Shown: in pieces, positions 25,725-35,490 of the stretch | Layout: the number at the start of each line of letters is the position of its first letter | How positions within the stretch are numbered: position 1 is the first letter of the stretch | Assembly (NCBI GenBank): GCA_963726765.1 | Contig: CAVSDH010000011.1 | Location: 1 to 64,000 of the forward strand | Direction of reading: 5' to 3' | DNA from: CAIWHR01 sp963726765 | GTDB taxonomy: Bacteria; Pseudomonadota; Gammaproteobacteria; Burkholderiales; Casimicrobiaceae | Length of the DNA stretch: 64,000 bases | Translations under genes and position numbers: made by a program | The notes under the pieces: generated by a model | Seen by the model: only the letters and a program-made list of their open reading frames with translations | The model's database searches: none | Told to the model about the DNA's origin: nothing

Positions 25725-28499
25725 ATGCCGCCACGACGACGTTCACGATGAACGGCGTCGCCGTCGAGGCGCGCACCGGCGAGACGATCCTCGAGGTCGC
25801 CGATCGCCTCGGCGTCCCGATTCCGCGCCTTTGCTACAAGCCCGGCATGCGGCCCGACGGCAACTGCCGCGCGTGCGTCGTCGAGATCAAGGGCGAGCGC
25901 GTGCTGGCGCCGTCGTGCTGCCGCGCGCCAACGGCGGGCATGGACGTTTCGAGCGAGTCGGCGCGCGCGAGAACTTCGCAGAAGATGGTGGTCGAGCTGC
26001 TCGCGTCCGATGTGCCCGGCACCGTGTACAAGCCGGATTCGGAACTCGAGCAGTGGCGGCGACGGCTCGGCGTGGGCAGGCCGCGCTTTCCGGCACGCGC
26101 GCAGCCGGCGGCCGATGTCTCGCATCCGGCGATGGCGGTCAATCTCGATGCGTGCATCCAGTGCACGCGGTGCGTGCGCGCGTGCCGCGAGGAGCAGGTC
26201 AACGACGTGATCGGCTACGCGTTCCGCGGCGCGCACTCGAAGATCGTGTTCGATCTCGACGACCCGATGGGCGCCTCGACGTGCGTCGCGTGCGGCGAGT
26301 GCGTGCAGGCGTGCCCCACGGGCGCACTGGCGCCGGCGAAGGAGGCGTACCTGACGAAGGCCGACAAGACGGTGTCATCGGTGTGCCCCTACTGCGGCGT
26401 AGGTTGCCAGCTCACCTACCACGTCAAGGACAACGCCATCGTGCGCGTCGAAGGGCGCGACGGGCTCGCCAACCGCGAGCGGCTCTGCGTAAAGGGTCGC
26501 TTCGGCTTCGATTACGTAAAGCATCCGCAGCGGTTGTTGAAGCCTCTGATCAGGAAGCCCGGGCACCCGAAATCGGCGAACTTCGTCATGGACCCCGCGG
26601 ATCCGCTATCGGTGTTTCGCGAGGCGAGCTGGGACGAGGCGCTTGAACTGGCCGGCGGGACGCTGCGCAGGATCCGCGACGCGCACGGTGGCGGCGCGCT
26701 CGCCGGGTTCGGCTCGGCGAAGTGCTCGAACGAGGAGGCGTATCTCTTCCAGAAGCTCGTGCGCACCGGTTTCGGTTCGAACAACGTCGACCATTGCACG
26801 CGGCTCTGCCACGCGTCGAGCGTCGCCGCGTTGCTCGAAGGGATCGGTTCGGGCGCGGTGTCGAACCCGGTCATGGACGTGATGAAGGCCGAGGTCGTGC
26901 TGCTGATCGGCGCGAACCCCGTGGTCAACCATCCGGTGGCGGCGACGTGGATCAAGAACGCCGTCAAGCGGGGTACGAAGCTTGTCCTCGCCGAGCCGCG
27001 GCGCTCGGAGCTTGCGCGCCATGCGTCGCACTTCCTGCAGATCAAGCCCGACACGGACGTCGCGCTGCTGAATGCGATGATGCACACGATCGTCGAGGAG
27101 GGGCTTGCCGACGAAAGATTCATCGCCGACCGCACCAGCGGCTACGACGAGATCCGGAAAAACGTCGCGGGCCACAGCCCGGAGGCGATGGCGGCGGTGT
27201 GCGGCATCCCGGCGCCGACGATTCGCGAGGTCGCGCGGCTGTTCGCGAAGTCGGCGGGCTCGATGATCCTCTGGGGAATGGGCATTTCGCAGCATGTCCA
27301 CGGGACCGACAACGCGCGCTGCCTGATCGCGCTTTCGCTGCTGACCGGGCAGGTCGGTCGGCCGGGGACCGGGCTTCACCCGCTGCGCGGCCAGAACAAC
27401 GTGCAGGGCGCGAGCGATGCCGGCCTCATTCCGATGATGTATCCGGACTATCGGCGCGTCGACAACGACGAGGCGCGCGGCAGGTTCGAGGCGCTCTGGA
27501 AATCGGCGCTCGACCCGAAGCCCGGACTGACGGTGGTCGAGATCATGGACGCGGTGCACGCGGGCACGATTCGCGGGATGTACGTCATGGGCGAAAATCC
27601 GGCGATGTCGGACCCCGACGTCAGCCATGCGCGCCAGGCACTGTCGGAGCTCGAGATGCTCGTCGTGCAGGACATTTTCCTCACCGAGACCGCCTACCTC
27701 GCCGACGTCATCCTTCCCGCTTCCGCCTTTCCGGAAAAGACCGGGACGTTCACCAACACGGACCGGCTCGTGCAGCTCGGCCGGCAGGCGCTGTCGCCGC
27801 CGGGCGAGGCGAAGCAGGATCTGTGGATCATCGTCGAAATGGCGAAACGCCTCGGCCTCGACTGGAAATACGCGCACCCGAGCGAGGCGTTCGACGAAAT
27901 GCGCCGCGCAATGCCGTCGATCGCCGGCATCACGTGGGACCGCCTCGAGCGGGAACACGCGGTCACCTACCCGTGCGAGAAGGAAGGGAGATCCGGGGCA
28001 ACGCGTCGTATTCACCGAGCATTTCCCTACCGCCACGGGCAAAGGCCGCTTCGTTCCGGCAACGGTGATTCCCGCGGCCGAGCGGCCCGACGACGTCTAC
28101 CCGTTCGTGCTGATCACCGGCCGCCAGCTCGAGCATTGGCACACGGGAAGCATGACGCGGCGCGCGGAGGTGCTCGACGCGATCGAGCCTGATCCCGTCG
28201 CATCGATGCATTCCGCCGACCTCGAAACGCTCGGCGTCGCGCCGGGCGCCATGATCACGGTCGCGTCGCGCCGCGGCAGCGTCGCGCTGCACGCGCGCGT
28301 CGACAACGGCACGCCGCGCGGCGCGGTGTTCATTCCGTTCTGTTTCTACGAGGCCGCCGCGAACCTGCTCACCAATCCGGTGCTGGATCCGTTCGGCAAG
28401 ATTCCGGAGTTCAAGTACTGCGCAGTGCGGGTGACCGCGGGCGGCGCGCCGAATCCCAGCGCGGGCTACGGCGCCGGCAACGGTCGGGCAGTGGCGTAG
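25721..28499 (+). CDS. Formate dehydrogenase, molybdenum catalytic alpha subunit (one frame break near the 3' end)
   Basis: Oxidises formate to CO2 at a bis-MGD cofactor. Domains: NuoG-like [2Fe-2S] ferredoxin (RLCYKPGMRPDGNCRACVV, about residues 30-50), a 2x[4Fe-4S] segment (CIQCTRCVRACREE and CVACGECVQACPTGAL), the Mo-domain [4Fe-4S] (CPYCGVGC), and the catalytic cysteine C363 in CTRLCHASSV, so this is a Cys and not a Sec enzyme. The frame breaks at GGG 27986-27988; removing one G restores EKEGDPGQRVVFTEHF and the C-terminal MopB cofactor domain to TAG 28497. Repaired length is about 925 aa. The fdhD/fdsC sulfurtransferase chaperone gene is not in this window. Confidence 0.93.
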
Positions 28500-28517
28500 G
28501 ACCGGACGCGCCCGGCG

Positions 28518-30011
28518 TTACCGGCCGCGAGCGCGGTTGATGACGCGGGAAAGCAGCGGCCAGAGAAGCATCACGAGGGCGAGCCCCGTGATCGCACCCA
28601 CGAGACCGTTCGAGAAGAAGACGCCGAGGTCGCCCTGCGAAATCAGCATCGACTGGCGGAACGAATCCTCCGCTCGATCGCCCAGCACGAGCGCCAGCAC
28701 CAGCGGCGCCAGCGGGTAGTCTAGCTTCTTGAACACGTAGCCGATGATGCCGAAGCCCAGCATGAACCAGACGTCGAGCATCGCGCCGTGCACCGTGTAC
28801 GCGCCGATCGCGCAGATCACGATGATGATCGGCGCGATGATCGAAAAGGGCACGCGCAGTATGGCGGCGAAGAGCGGAACGCAGGTCAGCACGATGATGA
28901 GGCCGGCGAGGTTGCCGAGATACATGCTCGCGATCAGGCCCCAGACGAAGTCCTTCTGCTCGACGAACAGCAGCGGCCCCGGCTGCAGGCCCCAGATCAG
29001 CAGGCCGCCCAGCAGCACGGCCGCCGTCGGCGATCCCGGGATGCCGAGCGCCAGCATGGGCAGGAGCGCGCTGGTGCCGGCGGCGTGCGCGGCGGTTTCG
29101 GGAGCGACGACGCCCTCGAGCTGACCGGTGCCGAACTTGTCGCCGTTCTTCGACATCTTTTTCGCGACACCGTAGCTCATGAACGACGCGGGCGTCGCGC
29201 CGCCCGGCGTAATGCCCATCCAGCAGCCGATCAGGCAGCTGCGCAGCGAGGTGAGCCAGTACGCCGGCAGCTTCTTCCAGGTCTCCAGGACGACCTTGGG
29301 ATCGATCTTCGCGGACTTGCCGGTGAATGACAGTCCTTCCTCCATCGACAGCAGGATCTCGCCGATGCCGAAGAGACCGATCACCGCGATCAGGAAATCG
29401 ACACCGCGCATCAGCTCGGAAAAGCCGAAGGTGAGACGCAGCCGGCCGGTGATGTTGTCCATGCCGATGGCGGCGAAGGCGAAGCCCAGCAGCATCGCGA
29501 CCAGTGTTTTCCACGGCGAGCCCTTGCCCATCCCGATGAAGCTGCAGAAGGTGAGCAGGTAGACCGAAAAGAACTCCGGCGGGCCGAATTTGAGGGCGAA
29601 CTTGGCGACCAGCGGCGCGAGAAACGTGATCATGACGACCGCGAACAGCGCGCCGATGAACGACGACGTGAACGAAGCGGTCAGCGCCTCGCCCGCGCGG
29701 CCCTGCTGCGCCAGCGGATAGCCGTCGAACGTGGTCGCGACCGACCATGGTTCGCCGGGGATGTTGAACAGCACGGAGGTGATCGCGCCGCCGAAGAGCG
29801 CGCCCCAGTAGATGCACGACAGCATGATGATCGCCGACGTCGGAGGCATCGAGAACGTGAGCGGAAGCAGAATCGCGACGCCGTTGGCGCCGCCGAGTCC
29901 CGGAAGCACGCCGATGATGACGCCGAGGACGATCCCGATCATCATCAGCAGCAGATTGAACGGGCTCAATACCACGGCGAACCCATGGAACAGGGCGCTT
30001 ACTTCAGCCAA
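28518..30011 (-). CDS. Tripartite tricarboxylate transporter, large permease TctA
   Basis: Large inner-membrane subunit (497 aa) of a TTT secondary transporter that uses a periplasmic binding protein. Family signatures are visible: GVLPGLGGANGVAILLPLTF near residue 37, YWGALFGGAITSVLFNIPGE, and the second half GIPGSPTAAVLLGGLLIWGL. There are many hydrophobic segments. It is the last gene of a C-B-A run on the minus strand and convergent with the formate dehydrogenase gene 18 nt away. Substrates of this family are mono-, di- and tricarboxylates; oxalate or malonate would fit the neighbours but is inference. Confidence 0.93.
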   Translation of the reverse strand: MAEVSALFHGFAVVLSPFNLLLMMIGIVLGVIIGVLPGLGGANGVAILLPLTFSMPPTSAIIMLSCIYWGALFGGAITSVLFNIPGEPWSVATTFDGYPLAQQGRAGEALTASFTSSFIGALFAVVMITFLAPLVAKFALKFGPPEFFSVYLLTFCSFIGMGKGSPWKTLVAMLLGFAFAAIGMDNITGRLRLTFGFSELMRGVDFLIAVIGLFGIGEILLSMEEGLSFTGKSAKIDPKVVLETWKKLPAYWLTSLRSCLIGCWMGITPGGATPASFMSYGVAKKMSKNGDKFGTGQLEGVVAPETAAHAAGTSALLPMLALGIPGSPTAAVLLGGLLIWGLQPGPLLFVEQKDFVWGLIASMYLGNLAGLIIVLTCVPLFAAILRVPFSIIAPIIIVICAIGAYTVHGAMLDVWFMLGFGIIGYVFKKLDYPLAPLVLALVLGDRAEDSFRQSMLISQGDLGVFFSNGLVGAITGLALVMLLWPLLSRVINRARGR

Positions 30012-30059
30012 GGAATCTCCTCGTCGGGACGAATTCGGGGCCTGCCCTTGGAGCGGCCA

Positions 30060-30608
30060 TCAATAGCCCAGCCACGACAGCAGGTCGTAGGCCCCTTTGT
30101 AGAGAGGCACCTTGAACCACACCTCGAACATCAGGAACAGCGACACGCTGACGCCGAGCCCGATGGACACGCTCTTCAGCCACGGATACTTGCCGAGCCA
30201 CACCATGAACAGCGTGATGTAGAGCGCCGACGCGACGTAGAACCCGAAGAGCGCGACCGCCAGCACGTAGACGATCGCCGGTATCAGGACGGAGAACACG
30301 AGCTTCAGCTGCGACCAGGCGACGAACAGGTCGCGATGCGCGGCGACCGCCCCCCTGAACTGATCCCTCCGCTTCCATTCGCCGAACGCGACCTGGGCCA
30401 GCGTCGCGATGCTCGAAATGCAGAGCAGGAGGCCGATGTAGAACGGGAAATAGCCGGATTGCGGTCCGTCGTCGCCCCAGCTCGACCCCAGGCGATGGCT
30501 GTCAAACACGACGAGTGCGCCGATCGCGAGGACGATCAGCGCAACGGCGGCGTCCATCGCGGTCGTCGATATGCCGGCGTCCTCGCCGGCGGGCTTGTCG
30601 TCGTTCAC
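30060..30608 (-). CDS. Tripartite tricarboxylate transporter, small permease TctB
   Basis: Small membrane subunit (182 aa) with four predicted helices: AAVALIVLAIGALVVFDSH, GYFPFYIGLLLCISSIATLA, LVFSVLIPAIVYVLAVALFG and VSIGLGVSVSLFLMFEVWF. GPQSGYFPFYIG is the typical TctB N-terminal half motif (usually GPGxFP). It lies 48 nt upstream of tctA and about 80 nt downstream of tctC in the same direction. Sequence is poorly conserved in this family, so gene order is part of the evidence. Confidence 0.88.
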   Translation of the reverse strand: MNDDKPAGEDAGISTTAMDAAVALIVLAIGALVVFDSHRLGSSWGDDGPQSGYFPFYIGLLLCISSIATLAQVAFGEWKRRDQFRGAVAAHRDLFVAWSQLKLVFSVLIPAIVYVLAVALFGFYVASALYITLFMVWLGKYPWLKSVSIGLGVSVSLFLMFEVWFKVPLYKGAYDLLSWLGY

Positions 30609-30691
30609 GGGGAAAGGTGCGGCCGGCCGCTACGGGCGGCGCCGACGAGCGCGCGATTGCCGCCGCGGCGCGGACCGGGACCGGCAGCGCG

Positions 30692-31720
30692 TCACGGCTT
30701 GGCCAGGAATCCTGCCTCGCGCATCAGGTTCACGTGCGTCTTCTCGGCGCCCTCGACCCACTTCGCATAGTCGGCGCCGGTCATGAACGTCGTATTGAAG
30801 GCCCCCTCCTCCATGAATTTCTTCCAGTCGGGCGTTTCGCGCACCTTCTTGAAAAGATCGACGTAGAAATCGACCTGGTCCTTCGTGACGCCGGCCGGCA
30901 TGAAGATGCCGCGCAGCATCAGGTAATCGACGTCGACGCCCGCCTCCTTGCAGCTGTGGATGTCGTTCCAGGACATCGTGTCGGTGACCTTGGTCTTGTA
31001 CGGCATGCGCTGGTCGTCGAACACGCACAACGGGCGCAGCGCGCCGGCGCGCCACTGCGCAATCGCCTCGATCGGGTTGTTGACCGTCGAGTCGATGTGC
31101 TTGCCGACGAGCTGCACGGCGACGTCGCCGCCGCCCTTGAAGGGCACGTAGGTGAACTTGGTGCCGGTGGCCTTCTCGATCGCAACCGTGATGATCTGGT
31201 CCTCCTGCTTCGAACCGGTGCCGCCCATCTTGAACTTGTTGGGGCCGCCCGCCTTCACGGCGTCGACGTAGTCCTTCGCGGTCTTGTAGGGGGTCTCGGC
31301 GTTGACCCAGAGGACAAACTGGTCGAGCGCCAGCATCGCCACCGGAGTGAGGTCCTTCCAGTTGAACGGCACGCCGGTCGCGAGCGGCGTGGTGAACAGG
31401 TTCGACAGCGTGATGATGATCTTGTTGGGATCGCCCTTTGCTTCCTTCAGCGCGAGGAAGCCTTCGGCGCCCGCGCCGCCGGGCTTGTTGACGACGATCA
31501 TCGGCTGCTTCATCAGGTTGTTCTTGGTGATGATCCCCTGGACCATTCGCGCCATCTGGTCGGCCCCGCCGCCGGTGCCGGCCGGGACGACGAACTCGAC
31601 CGGCTTCGTCGGCTCCCAGCTCGCGGCCGTCGCCGAATAGGCCATCGCGAGCGCGCCCGCCGTCAGCGCGGCCAGAGCGATCGAGCCAGTCCGGCGGGCA
31701 ACGGCGGGCGAATGCTGCAC
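30692..31720 (-). CDS. Tripartite tricarboxylate transporter, periplasmic binding protein TctC
   Basis: Bug/TctC-type solute-binding protein of 342 aa. The signal peptide (GSIALAALTAGALAMAYSATAA) is followed by the mature start KPVEFVVPAGTGGGADQMAR, then IVVNKPGGAGAEGFLALKE, MGGTGSKQEDQII and FKGGGDVAVQLVGKHID, the usual ligand-cleft segments for carboxylates. GTG 31720 is the first start in frame that keeps an intact signal peptide; the ribosome-binding site is weak. It is the first gene of the C-B-A operon. Ligand cannot be read from sequence. Confidence 0.92.
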   Translation of the reverse strand: MQHSPAVARRTGSIALAALTAGALAMAYSATAASWEPTKPVEFVVPAGTGGGADQMARMVQGIITKNNLMKQPMIVVNKPGGAGAEGFLALKEAKGDPNKIIITLSNLFTTPLATGVPFNWKDLTPVAMLALDQFVLWVNAETPYKTAKDYVDAVKAGGPNKFKMGGTGSKQEDQIITVAIEKATGTKFTYVPFKGGGDVAVQLVGKHIDSTVNNPIEAIAQWRAGALRPLCVFDDQRMPYKTKVTDTMSWNDIHSCKEAGVDVDYLMLRGIFMPAGVTKDQVDFYVDLFKKVRETPDWKKFMEEGAFNTTFMTGADYAKWVEGAEKTHVNLMREAGFLAKP

Positions 31721-32162
31721 CTGTTCTCGGATTGGGTGACGAGTGGATGCGCCGGGCAGCCGGCGTCTCGAAAATCAAGCGGACCATTGGGTTTCCTCCA
31801 GACAAGGGCTTTCGTATTTGCCGCGACACCGGCGTCTTGCGCAGATGTGCACCCGTTCAAGCAAGGTTGCGTAATGGTACGCCATATTCGATGCGCGCGA
31901 AGCCTCGCTTCGGCCCTTTCGATTGCCCTTTGTGCGGTGCCGCACGATGACCTCGTCCGTGGCCGCAGCCGCGATCCCGACAGCGTGTTCGTGTACACGG
32001 TTGCCATCGGCACTGTCGCAAGGTGCGATCCGGATCGGCGTTATCATCGAGCACTTTCGTCGCGTCGGTTTCGTCGGCGTCTTCCGCGCCGACGATTGGC
32101 CCAGCCGTCGACGCGACCACGATACGACCACGATCCCGACCGCCATCGAAGCGACGCGCGCA
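31721..32162. other. Divergent region between tctC and the decarboxylase-like gene
   Basis: About 440 nt without a gene that can be supported. It must hold the promoter of tctCBA and the 5' end of the rightward decarboxylase-like gene. That gene's frame stays open leftwards to ATG 31947, but the extra residues show no similarity to MdcD and are arginine/threonine-rich. A short hairpin CGAAGC-CTC-GCTTCG lies at 31898-31912. No clear -35/-10 pair was found. Confidence 0.35.
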
Positions 32163-33561
32163 TTGCGCCCCCTCGCGCCCCGCGATCGCATCGGCGCCAT
32201 CGCCGACCCCGGCAGCGTCGAGCGCGTCACGGATGCGCTGTCGGCGCCACGCCCCTCGCCGCATCTCGCGCGGTGGGGAATCGCCGCGCAGGATGACGAC
32301 GGCGTCGTCCTCGCCCGCGCCGCGATCTTCGGCGCACCGGTATTCATCGCGGCGCAGGACGAGCGCTTCCTCGGCGGCAGCGCCGGAGCGAATCATGCCG
32401 ATGCATTGCGCGAACTGCTCGAACTCGCGCTCGCGGAACGGCCGGCGGCTGTCATCCTGCTTGCGGCATCGGGCGGCGTGCGCCTGCACGAGGCGAACCC
32501 CGCGGAATGGGCGCTTGCCCGCGCGCTCGCGGCGATGCAGGACCTGCGCGCCGCGGGCGTTCGCGTGCTGACGCTGGGCGTGGGTGACGTCTTCGGCGGG
32601 GCCTCGGTGCTCGCCTGCGCGGCGGACCGGACGGCTCTGCTGCCGGGAACGAAGTTCGGCCTCTCGGGACCCAAGGTGATCGAGACGGCGCGCGGGTCGG
32701 GCGAGATCGACGCGGGCGATGCCGCCGCGGTCGACAGGCTGTTCGGGGCCGAGGCGCGCGCGGACGCCGGAGACATCGAACTCGTCACCGACGACATCGA
32801 CATCGTGCGGGCGTGGGTCGCGGCATGCCTTCGTGACGACGCGACGTTTCCGGAGCGTGTTCGCGGAACCCAGAAGCGTCTCGCGGAACGATTGGCAGTT
32901 CGCGCGGGTCTGCGCGATGCAGGCGACGTCGAGCGCGGCCCGATGGACCCTCTGCTGCAGCCCCCACTGTCGGAACTGTATGGGAACGCGCAACCGGTGG
33001 ACCGGAGCGGGTGGCTTTGGCGCATCGACGGGCGCCGGGTCTGGCTCACGCGCCCGAGCGGGCAGCGTGCATTCGGGCCGCGCGACGCGCACGCGATCGA
33101 CAAGGCATTGCTTGCACACCTTGCCGGCGATGACGCTCCGGACGGAGCGACCCTGGTCCTCGTCGAGGACTCTCCGGGTCATGAGGCCAGCGTGACGGCC
33201 GAGGTGCTTTGTGTTTCGCAGTATCTCGCGCAGCACGCGGCCGTGCTCGGTCTGCTGCGTGCCAGGGGCGTGCGCATCGTCGGCCTCCTTGCGGGCACCG
33301 GTCACAGCGCCGCTTTTTTCGCCAATGCGCTGCAGGCGTCGCGCGTCGGTGCGCTGGCGGGGGCGCGCGTCGTCGCCATGGAGCCAGGCGGCGATTGCGC
33401 GCGTCACGCGACTCGATCCCGACCGGCTCGCCGCGCTCATCGAGGACGATGCCGTGCTCGGGCATCCGGTCCGTCACCTCGCCGCGTGGGGCGGAATCGC
33501 GGAAATCATGCCGGAGCTGAGTGTTGCGCACGTGCTCGCGCTCGATTCGCGCGGCGATTGA
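32163..33561 (+). CDS. Fused malonate decarboxylase beta/gamma (MdcD-MdcE)-like protein, one frame break
   Basis: Carboxyltransferase-type (crotonase-like) protein. The first half matches MdcD of biotin-independent malonate decarboxylase: DDDGVVLARAAIFGAPVFIA, QDERFLGGSAGANHADAL, AVILLAASGGVRLHEANP and KFGLSGPKVIETARGSGEID. The second half matches MdcE: LVEDSPGHEASVTAEVLCV, IVGLLAGTGHSAAFFANALQ and IARVTRLDPDRLAALIEDD. A break at GG 33387-33388 (one extra G) separates the last 56 residues. TTG 32163 is a tentative start at the edge of homology; ATG 31947 is the alternative. MdcA, MdcB, MdcC, MdcG and MdcH are not nearby, so its acyl carrier and substrate are open. Confidence 0.8.
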
Positions 33562-33571
33562 GCGGCACCGG

Positions 33572-34924
33572 CTACCTTCCGGGCCCCATCACCCAGTTGG
33601 GGAATCCCGTCGCGATGCCCGGAACGAGGCAGATCAGCACGATGGCCACGAACATGAGCGCAACGAACGGAAGCACGCCCCAGACGACATCGCGCAGCGG
33701 TATGTCGGGCGCGATGTTCTTGATGACGAAGAGGTTGAGTCCGACGGGCGGGTGAATCAGCCCCATCTCCATCACGATCGTCATCAGCACGCCGAACCAG
33801 ATGAGGTCGAATCCCGCCGCGCGCAGAGGTGGAAGGATGATGGGCGCGGTCATCAGGATGATCGATACCGGCGGCAGGAAGAAGCCGAGGATCACGACCA
33901 TCGTCAATATCGCCGCCAGCAGCAGCCATTTCGACAGGTGCATCGCGACGATCGCATGCGCGGCGGACTGGCTGATGTGCAGGTAGCTCATCACGTACGA
34001 GAAGAGCAGCGACATGCCGATGATGAACATCAGCATCGTCGATTCCTTGAGCGTCGCACCCAGGATCGGCGCGAGGTCCTTCGGCCGCCACACATGGTAG
34101 GCAACGGCGATCAGCACAAGTGCGAGCACGGCGCCCAGACCGGCGGTCTCCGACGGCGTCGCATACCCGCCGTAGAGGGCCACCATGACGCCGATCAGCA
34201 GCACGACGAAAGGCACGACGCGCGGCAGCATCTCGACCTTTTCGTGGAACGTGTAGGTCTTCTGCTGGAGATAGGCCGAATGGCTGCCGTCATGCTCGAA
34301 CGCGGCATGCGCGGCGGCATACTCGCGACGGAAGCGCCAAGCCGCATAGAGCGCGAACAGCGCGACCAGCAGCAGTCCCGGTCCGATCCCGGCGAGGAAC
34401 AACCGACCGAGCGAGACCTCCGCGGCGACCGCGTACAGGATCATCGTGATCGACGGCGGAAGCAGGATGCCGAGCGTGCCTCCCGCGGCGATGATGCCGG
34501 CGGCGAAACCCGGCGAATACCCGCGTCTGCGCATTTCCGGAATCCCGGCGCTGCCGATGGCCGAACACGTCGCAGGGCTCGATCCGGCCATCGCCGCGAA
34601 CAACGCGCAGGTGAACACGTTGGCGATGCCGAGCCCGCCGGGAATGCGCTGCATCCACGCGTGCATCGCGAGATAGAGATCGCGGCCCGCGTCGGAGCGG
34701 CCGATGGCCGCTCCCTTGAGGATGAACAACGGGATCGACAGCAGCGTGATGCTCGACATCTCCTCGTAGACGTTCTGCGTCACCGTATCGAGCGAGGACG
34801 CGGGCATGAACAGCGCCATGAACAGGACCGCGACAAAGCCGAGCGCGAAGGCGATCGGCATTCCCGAAAACATGACGACAAGCGTCACTCCGCCAAAAAG
34901 CAGGCCGAGTGCGAGCACGCTCAT
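33572..34924 (-). CDS. TRAP transporter large permease, DctM-like
   Basis: Twelve-helix membrane subunit (450 aa) of a sodium-coupled TRAP transporter. Signature stretches include LFGGVTLVVMFSGMPIAFAL at the N-terminus, SSPATCSAIGSAGIPEM, GGTLGILLPPSITMILYAV and EMGLIHPPVGLNLFVIKNI. ATG 34924 overlaps the end of the small permease gene. It is the last gene of the P-Q-M operon, convergent with the decarboxylase-like gene (10 nt apart). Confidence 0.93.
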   Translation of the reverse strand: MSVLALGLLFGGVTLVVMFSGMPIAFALGFVAVLFMALFMPASSLDTVTQNVYEEMSSITLLSIPLFILKGAAIGRSDAGRDLYLAMHAWMQRIPGGLGIANVFTCALFAAMAGSSPATCSAIGSAGIPEMRRRGYSPGFAAGIIAAGGTLGILLPPSITMILYAVAAEVSLGRLFLAGIGPGLLLVALFALYAAWRFRREYAAAHAAFEHDGSHSAYLQQKTYTFHEKVEMLPRVVPFVVLLIGVMVALYGGYATPSETAGLGAVLALVLIAVAYHVWRPKDLAPILGATLKESTMLMFIIGMSLLFSYVMSYLHISQSAAHAIVAMHLSKWLLLAAILTMVVILGFFLPPVSIILMTAPIILPPLRAAGFDLIWFGVLMTIVMEMGLIHPPVGLNLFVIKNIAPDIPLRDVVWGVLPFVALMFVAIVLICLVPGIATGFPNWVMGPGR

Positions 34925-35490
34925 GGTCGCGCGTCCGGATCCGGAATCCGCGCCACGAAATGACCGATGGTCTGCAGCAGGAGCTGGAGCACGAGCAGCG
35001 ACATGCCCGTCGCCATCAGCCCGTAGGGAATCGTCAGCGGAGGTGCGAACGTCGACGACGTCGTCATCCGGTCGACCCAGGCCTCGTGGAAAAGCGTCCA
35101 CGATTTCCACGCGAAGAACGCACAGAACGCGAGCGTCATGAGGTCGACCAGCACGACGCGCACGCGGTTGACCCGCGCCGGCAGGATGCTCGAGATCGCC
35201 TCGATTCCGACGTGCCCGCGCTGCGACTGCACCCACGCGCCGGCGAGGAACACGGCGCCGACGATCGAGAACACGGCGACCTCGTCCTGCCAGTCGGTGG
35301 CGGCCTTGAAGAGGTACCGCGAGAACACGCTGTAGGTGAGTACCGCCGCGGCGACCAGCAGCGCGACCATGCCGACGATCGACACGGCCCGGTTGACCGC
35401 ATTCAGCGCGATCTCGACGAGACCCAGCGTGCCGGTGTGGATCTCGAGCCTGCCCTTTGGCGCTCCCGGCAGATCGGCGCCTCCCGTCAC
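34921..35490 (-). CDS. TRAP transporter small permease, DctQ-like
   Basis: Four-helix membrane subunit. GTG 35490 is preferred because it overlaps the binding-protein stop (GTGA), giving 189 aa; a longer open frame upstream lies inside dctP. Visible are VNRAVSIVGMVALLVAAAVL, the DctQ motif DEVAVFSIVGAVFLAGAW followed by QRGHVGIEAI, and two C-terminal helices. Overlaps at both ends indicate tight coupling with dctP and dctM. Confidence 0.9.
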   Translation of the reverse strand: MTGGADLPGAPKGRLEIHTGTLGLVEIALNAVNRAVSIVGMVALLVAAAVLTYSVFSRYLFKAATDWQDEVAVFSIVGAVFLAGAWVQSQRGHVGIEAISSILPARVNRVRVVLVDLMTLAFCAFFAWKSWTLFHEAWVDRMTTSSTFAPPLTIPYGLMATGMSLLVLQLLLQTIGHFVARIPDPDARP

